The notes below the pieces were generated by a model. That model saw only the letters and a list, made by a program, of their open reading frames with translations, did not search any database and had not been told where the DNA came from. From Staphylococcus saprophyticus subsp. saprophyticus ATCC 15305 = NCTC 7292 (GTDB taxonomy: Bacteria > Bacillota > Bacilli > Staphylococcales > Staphylococcaceae): DNA of 64,000 nt. Location of the stretch: contig NC_007350.1 in NCBI RefSeq assembly GCF_000010125.1, forward strand, positions 1,364,001-1,428,000, written 5' to 3'. A program made the position numbers and the translations under genes. Shown one piece after another: positions 9,559 to 18,554 of the stretch; the first letter of the stretch is position 1, and each line of letters begins with the position of its first letter.

Positions 9559-10434
9559 TCATGACGTTAAATGTTGCTGATAATATTTTCTTGGACTACA
9601 ACCATAAGATGTTTTAAATCTTCTGTAGAAATTAGAATAATCACTGAAACCACACTGTATTGCAACTTGTTGTGGACTATGACCATTTTTTAACATACGT
9701 TGCGCATTTTGAAGTCGTTTATTTAATAAATAGCGATAAGGTGGGTAGCCAACTAAACGTGTAAAATGTTGTGTTATTTTATAACGACTAACTAAAAATT
9801 TCTTTTCAATATCTTCTAACGAAATTTGATCTGCATAGTGTAATTCCATATAGTCTAATACTCGTCGAACAAGTTGTGCTTCTGGATCATCATTATGCGT
9901 TGGTGATTCGTTCTTTATGAAAATTCTATTTAATAGTATAAAAAATTGCGTTAAAATTGCTTCTTCTGCCAGTGATTTTCCAAATTTTTGATTATCTTGT
10001 TCATTAATTAATCCCTGCAATAAATAATATAACTCTCTTTTTTGTGACTCATTTAATTGCAGTAAGTTTTTAAATTGAGATGACTGTGTATCAAAACATT
10101 GAGTTAAATCCACAGATTCACTAGACAGTCTTTCTAATAATTGGGAATCAAAACGCAAACCAATACGTTCTGCGTGTCCATCCATTTGTTCGTTTAATTA
10201 ATGAAATTCATAAGGTGTAATGATAAGCATTGAGCCAACGTCTAATTTGTATTTTCTACCTTCAATTGCGTAAAGCAAGTTCCCAGATAATGAAAAGAAT
10301 ATTTCATAATGATCATGATAATGTAGTTCATTTCCAAAATGACCATCACTGATTTTATGACATGCTGCATATTCACCTTCGTATGGCAATGAGATTGAAT
10401 CAAATTGAAATTTTATTGCCTTATCTCCAATCAT
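9559..10434 (-). pseudogene. AraC-family regulator with internal stop
   Basis: One continuous frame from ATG at 10434 to 9559 (292 codons including stop) is interrupted by a TAA at 10200-10198, between PYEFH and LNEQMDGHAERIG. The upstream part is an AraC-type cupin sensor domain (HYHDHYEIFFSLSG); the downstream part carries the two AraC helix-turn-helix motifs, ending in GFSDYSNFYRRFKTSYGCSPRKYY. Because the frame is unchanged, the lesion is a point mutation, for example CAA to TAA. It is divergent from the sugar genes at 10555 onward, so it was presumably their activator. An internal start at 10185 has no obvious RBS. Confidence 0.85.
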
Positions 10435-10554
10435 TTAAGCCCTCCTCTCAAAAAACAATCTTTTTTCACGTTTTTACAATATTGCTAATTTTCACATAAT
10501 TTATAATAACATTATAACACTTAAAGGTATTTAATAATGAAAGGATGAACTAAA

Positions 10555-11421
10555 TTGACTAAACCTCAAATTGGTGTACAAATGATGATGCTTAAGCAAA
10601 AGGTTGAAGAAGAAGGCATTTATACAGTCTTACAAAAATTAAGTGAGCTTGGGTACAATGCAGTTGAAGTATCACAAATTGAAATGACAGCGCATAATAT
10701 TTCTGAAATGCAACGCGCAATTAAAGATTATGACATCAATATTGCTTCCATGTCTTGTGGAGTCGAAGATATATCTGAAGATCAAAAATATTCGGGTGAC
10801 ACTTTGCAGAATGATTTCGATAAAATTGTTGCTGCCTGTAAAGCTGTGGATTGTACAATATTAAGAATTGGCATGTTACCCATGAACTATATGGGATCAA
10901 AAGAAAGTACTTTAAATTTTGCTAAAATCTGTGATGAATATGCAACACGTTTAAAAGAAGAAGGCATTGATTTATATTATCATGCACATAATATAGAATT
11001 TGTACGTTACGATGGACAATTTATGCTTGATTTAATGCGTGATCATACACAATACTTAGGTTTTGAATTAGATGTGCATTGGATTTGGCGTGCAGGTCTA
11101 AACCCAATTGAAGTTATACCAAATTACGCAAATAGAATTCGTGCAATTCATTTAAAAGACTATCGCGTTGGTGAAATTGATATGGCTCAATATCCAGGTG
11201 AGGGTCAAGAAAAACTTTATTATATGCTACATATGATTACACAGTTTGCTGAGCTTGGCGAAGGTACTTTACCTTTGAAAGAAATTATCGAAGTAGGTCG
11301 TGAAAGTGGCAGTGAGTATTTCTTCGTTGAACAAGACGAGTTACATGGTGCTGATTCATACGATTGCCTAATTACCAGTCGAGATCATTTATTAGAATTG
11401 GGATATAAAAACTGGTTCTAA
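10555..11421 (+). CDS. Sugar phosphate isomerase/epimerase (TIM barrel)
   Basis: 288 residues of the xylose-isomerase-like TIM-barrel superfamily (as in IolE/IolI-type proteins). Metal-binding positions are recognisable: the H-x-H-N-x-E stretch YHAHNIEF, ELDVHW, and HLKDYR, plus the late VEQDE. It probably epimerises or isomerises a keto-sugar or inositol derivative; the substrate is unknown. The start is TTG at 10555, preceded by AAAGGATGA; no in-frame ATG precedes the conserved N-terminus. It is the first gene of a catabolic cluster that also holds a second isomerase and two Gfo/Idh/MocA dehydrogenases, and it is intact. Confidence 0.82.
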   Translation: MTKPQIGVQMMMLKQKVEEEGIYTVLQKLSELGYNAVEVSQIEMTAHNISEMQRAIKDYDINIASMSCGVEDISEDQKYSGDTLQNDFDKIVAACKAVDCTILRIGMLPMNYMGSKESTLNFAKICDEYATRLKEEGIDLYYHAHNIEFVRYDGQFMLDLMRDHTQYLGFELDVHWIWRAGLNPIEVIPNYANRIRAIHLKDYRVGEIDMAQYPGEGQEKLYYMLHMITQFAELGEGTLPLKEIIEVGRESGSEYFFVEQDELHGADSYDCLITSRDHLLELGYKNWF

Positions 11422-11467
11422 TCAGGGCTATATATTAATAAAAATAGAATCAATTTATACATTATTT

Positions 11468-11481
11468 TGAAAGCGATTACA
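11468..11481 (+). promoter_or_regulatory. Perfect cre site (CcpA operator)
   Basis: TGAAAGCGATTACA matches the cre consensus TGWAANCGNTNWCA at every fixed position. It lies between the first and second gene of the sugar cluster, 30 nt before the second start, consistent with carbon catabolite repression of the locus. Confidence 0.7.
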
Positions 11482-11510
11482 AACTTTTGATTAAAGGGGG
11501 ATTCATTCTT

Positions 11511-12394
11511 ATGTTAAAAAATATCGCAATATCCGGATTTTCTGATGAAATATCGTCTGACTTCGAAACACAATTACAAAAAGTTAATGAATTAGGCATG
11601 AACTATATTTCATTACGTGGTATTGATGGCGAAAATATCGGTAAATTTACAGTTGATAAAATTCGAACAACGGTTTTACCCAAATTAAAAAAATGGAATA
11701 TTGGTGTATCATCTATAGGTTCGCCTATAGGTAAAATTTATATTCAAGATGATGCAGCTTTTCAAGAACAACTATCCATATTAAAAACAATGTGTGAAAT
11801 TGCAAATGAACTTGAATGTAAATATATACCAATTTTCAGCTTTTATATTCCAAAAGAGGACAATTTTGATGATTACGAATCAGATGTCATTTCTAAATTA
11901 AAACAATTTGCAACAATAGCTGAACAGTACAACATTATTTTATTGCACGAAAATGAAAAAGACATCTTTGGTGATATTGCACGTCGTTGTAAAGTCATCC
12001 TTGATAAAGTAGGTTCAGCTCATTTTAAAGCTATTTTTGATTTTGCTAATTTTGTACAATGTGGCGAAGATACACAAGCATGTTATGATCTCTTATCAAA
12101 TCATATCGAGTACATACACATAAAAGACGCTGTTTATGAAGATAGTATCAATGTGGTACTGGTGATGGTCAAATAGCATCTATTCTAAAACAAGCCATCG
12201 ACGGTGGTTATCAAGGATTCTTAACTTTAGAACCGCATCTTGTCGTTTTTGATGTGATTTAAGATTTAGAATTAGAACATTCTACAGAGACTATTCAAAA
12301 TACTGCAGCAAAAGATGGTGCGGAAGGTTATCAAATGCAATACGAAGCACTTTTAGATATTTTAAAAAATATTGAATATAAGGAGAATGCATAA
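11511..12394 (+). pseudogene. Second TIM-barrel isomerase, two lesions
   Basis: Xylose-isomerase-like TIM barrel starting at ATG 11511 (AAAGGGGG upstream; an earlier in-frame start at 11487 would overlap the RBS). The first frame ends at TAG 12174-12176 just after HIKDAVYEDSINV. The conserved continuation (GTGDGQIASILKQAIDGGYQGF) is in the +2 frame, which implies a one-base deletion near 12155. That frame then meets an in-frame TAA at 12260-12262 before continuing (DLELEH onward) to TAA 12392-12394, which overlaps the next ATG. Without the lesions it would encode about 294 residues. The N-terminal 220 residues could still be made but lack the last barrel strands. Confidence 0.85.
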
Positions 12395-13535
12395 TGAATA
12401 AAGTTCGTTTAGGTATTATAGGATTAGGTGCACAAGGTGGAACATATGCAGGTTTTATCAATGATAATAAAATAGCCAATTTAGAACTCGGCGCAATATG
12501 TGATATTGATCCAGAGAAAAGAACAGTCGCTGCAGAAAAATATCCCAACGTACCTTTCTACGACAATTATATTGATATGTTAGAAAGTGGGGATGTGGAT
12601 GCAATTGTAACGACAGTGCCTCATTACTTGCATACAGAAATTGGAAAAGAGGCATTATCTCGAGATATTCATGCATTACTAGAAAAACCTGGTGATATCT
12701 ATGCAGAAAAAGTAAAAGAAATAAGTGATTTAGCCGCTTCAAAGCCAAATTTAACATTTGGAATCTTTTTCAACCAAAGAACAAATCCACTTTATCAAAA
12801 AGTAAAATCTTTAATTGATAACGGGGAAATTGGTGAAATTCGTCGTACCAATTGGATTATTACGACATGGTGGCGTCCACAAGCTTATTATGACCAAAGT
12901 TCATGGAGAGCAACATGGTCAGGTGAAGGTGGCGGTGTACTAGTAAACCAAGCACCGCACCAGATTGATTTATTACAATGGCTATGTGGTTTACCTAAAA
13001 AAGTTTACGCTAATGTAAAATACGGCTATCAAAGAGATTTAAATGTAGATGATGATGTAACAACCGTATTAGATTACGGTAATGGGGCAACGGGTGTATT
13101 CATCACATGTACGCATGACATTATCGGTACTGACCGTTTAGAAATCACTGGTGATAAAGGTAAAATTTTAGTAGAAGATAGCAAAAAAATCACATTGAAG
13201 AGCTTGAATCAATCAGAAACACAAATGAACCAAGACATGACTTGGGAAGAAGTGGCAGAGCTTTTCAAAGGCAATGGTATGGGCGATATTTATAAAGAAG
13301 AAACATTTGAATTTGAAAGTGTGTGGGGCCAACAGCATATAAGTGTTTTAGAAAACTTTACAGCAAACATCTTAGACGGGACACCTTTAATCGCACCAGG
13401 TAGTGATGGTATCAATGTGTAAACTTTGTAAACGCCATGTACTTGTCTAGCTGGTTAGGCAAGGAAGTTTCACTACCAGTGGATCCAAATGAGTTTGAAA
13501 ATGCATTACAAGAAAAAATCAATTCAGAGAAATAA
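12394..13535 (+). pseudogene. Gfo/Idh/MocA oxidoreductase, 3' frameshift
   Basis: NAD(P)-dependent sugar dehydrogenase with Rossmann motif GIIGLGAQGGTYAGF at the N-terminus, the EKP motif (ALLEKPGDIY) and the C-terminal alpha/beta domain with GGGVLVNQAPHQIDLLQWL. The intact frame gives 342 residues and stops at 13422 after GSDGINV. The conserved end (VNFVNAMYLSSWLGKEV to INSEK) continues in the other frame to TAA at 13535, as expected if one G was lost at about 13419 (AATGGTGTAAAC to AATGTGTAAAC). The full product would be 380 residues. The truncation removes only the last helices, so partial activity cannot be excluded. TAATG overlap with the preceding gene. Confidence 0.82.
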
Positions 13536-13569
13536 TTTGTCATAACTTATAATCAATGGAGATGGTCAG

Positions 13570-14577
13570 ATGCTTAAAGTAGCTGTTGTTGGTCTTGGAG
13601 ATATTTCTCATGTACATATCCACGCGATACAAAATAGTACTAAAGCACAATTAGTCGCTGTTTGTGATGAAAATGAAAAATTGAGTCAACAAGTACCACA
13701 TGTAAATTATTATAATGATTTACAAACCATGATAGATTCTGAAACGTTGGACTGTGTTCATATTTGTTTACCACATTATTTGCATGTTTCGGCTACAACA
13801 ACATGCGTAGAAAATGGAATTAATGTGCTACAGGAGAAACCATTAGCGGTAAATGCTAAAGAAGGACTCGAGCTCGTAAAGCTTCAACGAAAGTATCCGA
13901 ATATTAAAATTGGTATATGTTTCCAAAATAGATATAATGCTACTTTCCAAGCATTACAAGAAATTGTTGAAAGTAAAACGTATGGAGAGGTGATTGGTGT
14001 AAAGGGATTAGTTACGTGGTTTAGACCTGAATCATACTACACAGACAAACCATGGCGTGGTCAAATGGCTACTGCAGGTGGTGGTGTGCTTATTAACCAA
14101 TCCATTCATACATTAGATTTAATTCAACTTTTATGTGGAAAAATTGCATCAATCAAAGGCACTGTTTCTCAGTTACTGGACTACGATATTGAAGTGGAAG
14201 ATACTGCCTCTGCACATATCAAGTTTGAAAACAAAGCAAATGGTATGTTCTTTGCTACAAATGCGAATTTCGGAAATTCAAATGTTGAATTACAGATTAT
14301 CTTTGAAAATGAAAAATTTACAATCAAAGATAATATACTTACTCGTTTTAATGAAGCGGGCGAAAAGATAAAAATTGCTGAAGATGAAAAAATGACCGGT
14401 AACAAAACGTATTACGGGCCAAGTCACGGAAAATTAATTAATGCCTTTTATGACTGCATCAATAATGATAGTAATAACTACGTTCATCCAAAGGATGCAT
14501 TAACTTCTATCGCTATGATTGATGCCATACAGAAATCATCAGAATCACTTAAAACAGTACAATTCGACAGTATTTAA
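13570..14577 (+). CDS. Gfo/Idh/MocA family oxidoreductase
   Basis: Intact 335-residue NAD(P)-dependent dehydrogenase. N-terminal Rossmann fold VVGLGDISHVHIHAI, the EKP motif in LQEKPLAVNA, and GGGVLINQSIHTLDLIQLLCG in the second domain with the catalytic-region His. Family members oxidise sugars, inositols or their derivatives; this one is only distantly similar to the neighbouring broken paralogue. RBS GGAG about 10 nt before the ATG. It is the last gene of the sugar cluster and is followed by a strong terminator. No transporter gene lies in the cluster. Confidence 0.85.
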   Translation: MLKVAVVGLGDISHVHIHAIQNSTKAQLVAVCDENEKLSQQVPHVNYYNDLQTMIDSETLDCVHICLPHYLHVSATTTCVENGINVLQEKPLAVNAKEGLELVKLQRKYPNIKIGICFQNRYNATFQALQEIVESKTYGEVIGVKGLVTWFRPESYYTDKPWRGQMATAGGGVLINQSIHTLDLIQLLCGKIASIKGTVSQLLDYDIEVEDTASAHIKFENKANGMFFATNANFGNSNVELQIIFENEKFTIKDNILTRFNEAGEKIKIAEDEKMTGNKTYYGPSHGKLINAFYDCINNDSNNYVHPKDALTSIAMIDAIQKSSESLKTVQFDSI

Positions 14578-14593
14578 TACCTCAAAATTTTCT

Positions 14594-14632
14594 ATGGTAG
14601 TATCGTTCTTACGTGACGATGCTACCATTTTT
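14594..14632 (+). terminator. Terminator of sugar cluster
   Basis: ATGGTAGTATCGT pairs with ACGATGCTACCAT, followed by six T. Confidence 0.85.
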
Positions 14633-14753
14633 TATTCATCGATGTTGGTTTAATATATTTAAAACGTTGCAATTAAATGTACACACTTTAATTGATATTT
14701 GAACAGAACTTCCATTACACTTGATATAATCTTATCGAAATGAGGCTGTTTAC

Positions 14754-15311
14754 ATGAATAACAACTCCAAAATCATATTAGATTTAGCTGTTACTTTAGA
14801 TGGTTTTATTGAAGGACCAAATGGAGAAATTGATTGGTGTATCATGGAGCCTGAGATGAATTTCACTGCATTTTTAAACCAAATTGACGCTATCATTTAT
14901 GGTCGTAAAAGCTATGACTTATGGGGATCGTATACGCCTGATGATGAACAAGAAAACGATGATCAATTGATGTGGCAATTAATTCATAGCAAAAATAAAT
15001 ATGTATTTACCAACCAAACACGTTCCAACCATGACCAAACACAATTTATTAAACCTAAAGACATGTATACAACAGTGAATGACATCAAAACACAACAACA
15101 AAAAGATATATGGTTGTATGGTGGTTCGGAGCTCATTACGTCATTTATTAAACACGACCTCATAGATGAATATCGGCTATCCATCCATCCCGTTGTACTA
15201 GGGACAGGTAAACCACTATTTGAAAATATCCATAAACAACTTAATCTATCCCACGTACAAACAAACACATTTAAAAGTGGTGTTGTTCAATTGATATATA
15301 GTAAAGATTAA
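14754..15311 (+). CDS. RibD C-terminal/DHFR-like reductase family protein
   Basis: 185 residues of the dihydrofolate-reductase-like superfamily as found in the C-terminal domain of RibD and in B. subtilis YwjB/YyaP-type proteins. Visible signatures: LDLAVTLDGFIEGPNGEIDW at the N-terminus, IIYGRKSYD in the middle, IWLYGGSELI (nucleotide-binding glycines) and HPVVLGTGKPLF. It presumably uses NADPH; the physiological substrate is not known. It is probably monocistronic or first in a unit with the ABC genes that start about 20 nt downstream. Confidence 0.82.
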   Translation: MNNNSKIILDLAVTLDGFIEGPNGEIDWCIMEPEMNFTAFLNQIDAIIYGRKSYDLWGSYTPDDEQENDDQLMWQLIHSKNKYVFTNQTRSNHDQTQFIKPKDMYTTVNDIKTQQQKDIWLYGGSELITSFIKHDLIDEYRLSIHPVVLGTGKPLFENIHKQLNLSHVQTNTFKSGVVQLIYSKD

Positions 15312-15331
15312 TATAAAAAGGAATGATAAGT

Positions 15332-16138
15332 TTGAATGTAGCAGTCAATGCGAAAAATGTTTCCTTAAAGCTTAATAATAAATATATTGTTTCTAATATT
15401 TCTTTTGAAATACCAAAAGGTTCCATTACGTTAATCAAGGGCGACAATGGTATAGGAAAAAGTGTTACATTAAAATTAATAGCACAATTAATACGACCAA
15501 CAAAAGGTAAGATTCAGACTAACGGTCGTATTGCCTATGCGCCTGATAAATTTCCAAATAATTTAAAAATAAAAGTCCATACATTTTTAGAAACGATACA
15601 AAACTTAAATAATAACTATGACCATAATTGGAAATATTATAGTAAATCATTTAATTTATCTTCATTTGAAAAAGATAAATTAAACCAAATTTCAAAAGGG
15701 ACATTGCAAAAAATAAATATCATACAAGCATTGTTATCAAATGGAGAAATACTTATTTTTGATGAACCATTTAATGGCTTGGATAAAAAAACAGAGAGTA
15801 ACTTTATTTCTTTATTAAAAAAACTGTCAAAAACAAAAACAATTATTTTGACTTCTCATGAAAGCAATATCGTTCAATCATTTGCAACACATGAATTAAA
15901 TTTGCATAACGGCAAATTTAAGACAATAAATACAAACCCTAAATTTAAAGCTATTACATTTTTGACTTCTAAAAATGCATCTATCAGTTTTCCTCAAGTA
16001 TTAGCTCAGAAAATACATAATCAAATTAATATTAATAATAATTCAATAAAAATATACATAGATAGAAATGATACAAATATTATTTTGAATAACTTAATCA
16101 AGCATAATTATAAAATACTAGAAGTGAAGGACGAGTAG
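15332..16138 (+). CDS. ABC transporter ATP-binding protein
   Basis: Single ABC domain (268 residues from the preferred start) with Walker A GDNGIGKS, Walker B ILIFDEPFNGLD and H-loop LTSHE. The signature motif is degenerate (ISKGTLQKI instead of LSGGQ), seen in small ABC-2-type exporters of antimicrobial peptides or lipids. TTG at 15332 is preferred because AAAAAGGA ends at 15322, leaving 9 nt spacing; the ATG at 15323 would abut the RBS. The C-terminal 70 residues are lysine- and asparagine-rich. The downstream permease starts 1 nt after the stop, so the two form one transporter. Function unknown. Confidence 0.82.
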   Translation: MNVAVNAKNVSLKLNNKYIVSNISFEIPKGSITLIKGDNGIGKSVTLKLIAQLIRPTKGKIQTNGRIAYAPDKFPNNLKIKVHTFLETIQNLNNNYDHNWKYYSKSFNLSSFEKDKLNQISKGTLQKINIIQALLSNGEILIFDEPFNGLDKKTESNFISLLKKLSKTKTIILTSHESNIVQSFATHELNLHNGKFKTINTNPKFKAITFLTSKNASISFPQVLAQKIHNQININNNSIKIYIDRNDTNIILNNLIKHNYKILEVKDE

Positions 16139-16139
16139 T

Positions 16140-16844
16140 ATGTTACTAACATTTTTAAAATATGAAAATATTAAATTTATTAAATCATTTCAATTCATTG
16201 CACCTATATTTTTATATTTAATCTGGGTCGTTGGTATTTATATATACACGGACATTCCTATTTTATCTAGTTATGGATCGACTTCAGTAGGCCTATATAT
16301 CATTTCAACTTGGCTGACTATAACTAATTTCAAAACTGATTCTATTAATGAACGGTATGTATTTTATATTCAATTATCTTCAAAACTCAAGTATTTAATT
16401 TTTAAAATGACTTACATATTTCTTATAGTATTTACGCTAAACATCATATCTCTATTTTATCCAATATTACTTGGTAATTTTGATAAATCAATGACACTCA
16501 ATTTATTTTTCATAGGATTAATCATCCACATACTTATGGGAGGTTTTGGTATTTTGTTAGGTACTTACATAACAAATACAAATATTATTTTTAAACCTTA
16601 CTGGTGGCTGATTACTGTATTTTTCATTATTGTGTCATTAATCAAAATAATAATAGTTAATAACCTTCCTTTTACAAAATGGATATTATGGATACTACCA
16701 CCGATCAATAATTTATTATCTTATTTAACAGAGGATTCAATACAAATATATGACCTTAACTTTCTTGTACTAGTGTTAATTTCATTTGCTTACCAATTTA
16801 TTGCTTTTTGCCCCTTAATATATTTATATAAAAAGAAATACTAG
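16140..16844 (+). CDS. ABC transporter permease (ABC-2-like)
   Basis: 234-residue very hydrophobic protein with about six transmembrane helices (roughly 18-38, 45-65, 88-110, 120-145, 158-178, 205-228) and no enzymatic motif. It lies 1 nt after an ABC ATPase gene, so it is assigned as its membrane subunit. Such two-gene units often export or detoxify peptides. It is very AT-rich, like its partner, which may point to more recent acquisition than the flanking core genes, but this was judged by eye only. Confidence 0.75.
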   Translation: MLLTFLKYENIKFIKSFQFIAPIFLYLIWVVGIYIYTDIPILSSYGSTSVGLYIISTWLTITNFKTDSINERYVFYIQLSSKLKYLIFKMTYIFLIVFTLNIISLFYPILLGNFDKSMTLNLFFIGLIIHILMGGFGILLGTYITNTNIIFKPYWWLITVFFIIVSLIKIIIVNNLPFTKWILWILPPINNLLSYLTEDSIQIYDLNFLVLVLISFAYQFIAFCPLIYLYKKKY

Positions 16845-16846
16845 AA

Positions 16847-16896
16847 TGAAAATAGCCCATCGCTCACTTAAACAAGTAATCGATGGGCTATTTTCA
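16847..16896. terminator. Terminator after ABC genes
   Basis: A perfect 16-bp inverted repeat, TGAAAATAGCCCATCG with its complement, around an 18-nt loop. It can act in both directions and may also stop transcripts of the minus-strand small gene at 16953. Confidence 0.8.
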
Positions 16897-16952
16897 TGCT
16901 TAATCATTTTCATAAAGTTAAACCTTAATTTAACAATATGAAATTAAAGTAT

Positions 16953-17153
16953 TTACGCTATATAAACAAATAATTCTATAATGGCAATAATTAAAAAGAT
17001 CAAGAATACTATGCCATATATATTATTCTTCTTAACACTTTTAGCATTGGCATTTTTTTGTTTCGCTTTACTATTTAAATTAGAAAAGAAAGTGATGCCA
17101 GAATAAACAGCAATAAGTACCGTTATTGCAAAAACAATCCATACACCAGTCAT
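16953..17153 (-). CDS. Small membrane protein, 66 aa
   Basis: Short protein with an N-terminal transmembrane helix (about 4-25), a Lys/Asn/Ala-rich middle (SKAKQKNANAKSVKKNN) and a second helix (about 45-65). Its ATG has a strong AGGAGG RBS with 7 nt spacing, which supports real translation. The family is not recognised and no neighbour suggests a function. It is convergent with the ABC permease and divergent from the VOC gene. Confidence 0.65.
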   Translation of the reverse strand: MTGVWIVFAITVLIAVYSGITFFSNLNSKAKQKNANAKSVKKNNIYGIVFLIFLIIAIIELFVYIA

Positions 17154-17370
17154 ATTTCTACCTCCTATATATCATATTCCATCTATTTTTTAATCTTTCA
17201 TTAAAAATTTTAAATACGTTATATATTTATATTAATACATATTTTAAAAACGTCCAATGTATAATCTTAAAAATTCATAAAACGTTCTTTACTAACAAAC
17301 ATCATCATATTAATCACATTAAAAATACGTTATAATAAATTGAAAAGTGGTAAATAAAGGGGTTAATATC

Positions 17371-18183
17371 ATGAATGGTCTAAGAAGTGTAACAACCGGG
17401 ACAGATAATTTAGAAAAAACTAAGACTTTATTTAAAGACATACTTGGATTAAATGTTGCTGATAAAGGCAATGCTTTACGTTTTGGAGACGCTGAACTCA
17501 ATTCTGGGACACGTATTCATTTTGTAGAAATTCCAAAATATCAAAATGATGATAATCATATTGAAAATATTGGTTTGAGAATTCCAAGTGATGAAGGTCT
17601 AGATGAGTATAAAACTATATTAGATCAGCATCATATTGAGCATAGTGAAGTAACAGATTTGAATGGACATAAGTATTTTGAATTTCAAGATCAAAATAAT
17701 CAGTCTTTTAATATTTATTCAAATGAATATAATATAGGTGCGCCTTTAGGTATGCCTACATTTGATAGCACTGTCAACCCACTACATCAAATTCAAGGGT
17801 TAGGTCCTGTTTTACTTAAGGTCAATGAATTATTATTAACTCAATCTATTTTAGATAAAGTATTCGGTTTAACACACTTTGCTGAATATGCACCACATCC
17901 AGATGCGGATTATAAAGTACAAGTATTTCGTATAGGAGAAGGTGGTTTAGGTGGAGAATTGCATTTATATGCTTCCTCCGAAGAGATTAAAATGCCTGAA
18001 CATGGTATCCTTGAACAAATTGAATTCGCTACAGAGTCTAAGGCACAGTTCCAGAATGCATTACAACAACTAGAATCTATAGGCATTCCTTATCAATCAT
18101 TAGATCAAGATGGCGAAAAATCTCTTAGAATTAGTGAAAAAAGTGGTATCACTTTCATATTAACATTAGAAATCAAAGAATAA
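17371..18183 (+). CDS. VOC-family (glyoxalase/ring-cleaving dioxygenase-like) protein
   Basis: 270-residue tandem VOC-fold protein: N-terminal beta-alpha-beta units (about 1-125), a linker with PLGMPTFDSTVNPLHQIQGLGP, and a second VOC half (about 140-268). It resembles the ring-cleaving-dioxygenase group (MhqO-like), where metal is bound by His and Glu pairs, but the usual His in the first strand of the N-terminal half is absent (GLRSVTTGTDNL). Substrate unknown. ATG 17371 is preferred over GTG 17347 because AAAGGGG lies 8 nt before it. The 67-aa gene follows 14 nt downstream, probably in the same transcript. Confidence 0.72.
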   Translation: MNGLRSVTTGTDNLEKTKTLFKDILGLNVADKGNALRFGDAELNSGTRIHFVEIPKYQNDDNHIENIGLRIPSDEGLDEYKTILDQHHIEHSEVTDLNGHKYFEFQDQNNQSFNIYSNEYNIGAPLGMPTFDSTVNPLHQIQGLGPVLLKVNELLLTQSILDKVFGLTHFAEYAPHPDADYKVQVFRIGEGGLGGELHLYASSEEIKMPEHGILEQIEFATESKAQFQNALQQLESIGIPYQSLDQDGEKSLRISEKSGITFILTLEIKE

Positions 18184-18197
18184 GCGAGGTATATATT

Positions 18198-18401
18198 ATG
18201 TTACATGAAACATGGAAAAATAATACACCTATAAAGAAAGTAGAAGTCGTACATACAGATGCACAAAAATTTACTGTTTCTGATATGTTAACAATTGGTA
18301 AGCAGTATGATGTTATCAATGAAACTGAAGAATATTATCAAATTATAGATAACTCTGGACTTGTCGGTGGTTATTATAAAGATTATTTTAAAGAAGTTTA
18401 A
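18198..18401 (+). CDS. Small conserved protein (DUF6501-like), 67 aa
   Basis: Cytosolic 67-residue protein beginning MLHETWKNNTPIKKVEVVHT with the segment NETEEYYQIIDNSGLVGGYY. From memory it resembles the conserved Bacillales family DUF6501; function unknown. RBS GCGAGG about 9 nt before the ATG. Probably co-transcribed with the VOC gene and followed by a terminator. Confidence 0.7.
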   Translation: MLHETWKNNTPIKKVEVVHTDAQKFTVSDMLTIGKQYDVINETEEYYQIIDNSGLVGGYYKDYFKEV

Positions 18402-18455
18402 ACTGAGCACTGTATGCAGAACACTGTTTGCGTATTTATAATATTTTTCTAATAA

Positions 18456-18501
18456 GACTAGGGCAAACGAACGATTAACGATTCATGCCCCAGTCTATTT
18501 T
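18456..18501 (+). terminator. Terminator
   Basis: GACTAGGGCA pairs with TGCCCCAGTC (one mismatch) around a 19-nt loop, followed by TATTTTTA. Similar GGG(C/T)-type long stem-loops are frequent between staphylococcal genes. Confidence 0.65.
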
Positions 18502-18554
18502 TAGTGATTGAAAAACTAATTATTTTATCCATTTTAAAAGGAGATTATAAAGTG

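Noticed and set aside
9386-9580. 64-codon open frame on the plus strand with many His/Tyr/Leu codons
   Set aside because: No RBS, overlaps the end of the LysE pseudogene and the antisense 3' end of the AraC gene; composition is that of translated AT-rich non-coding DNA.
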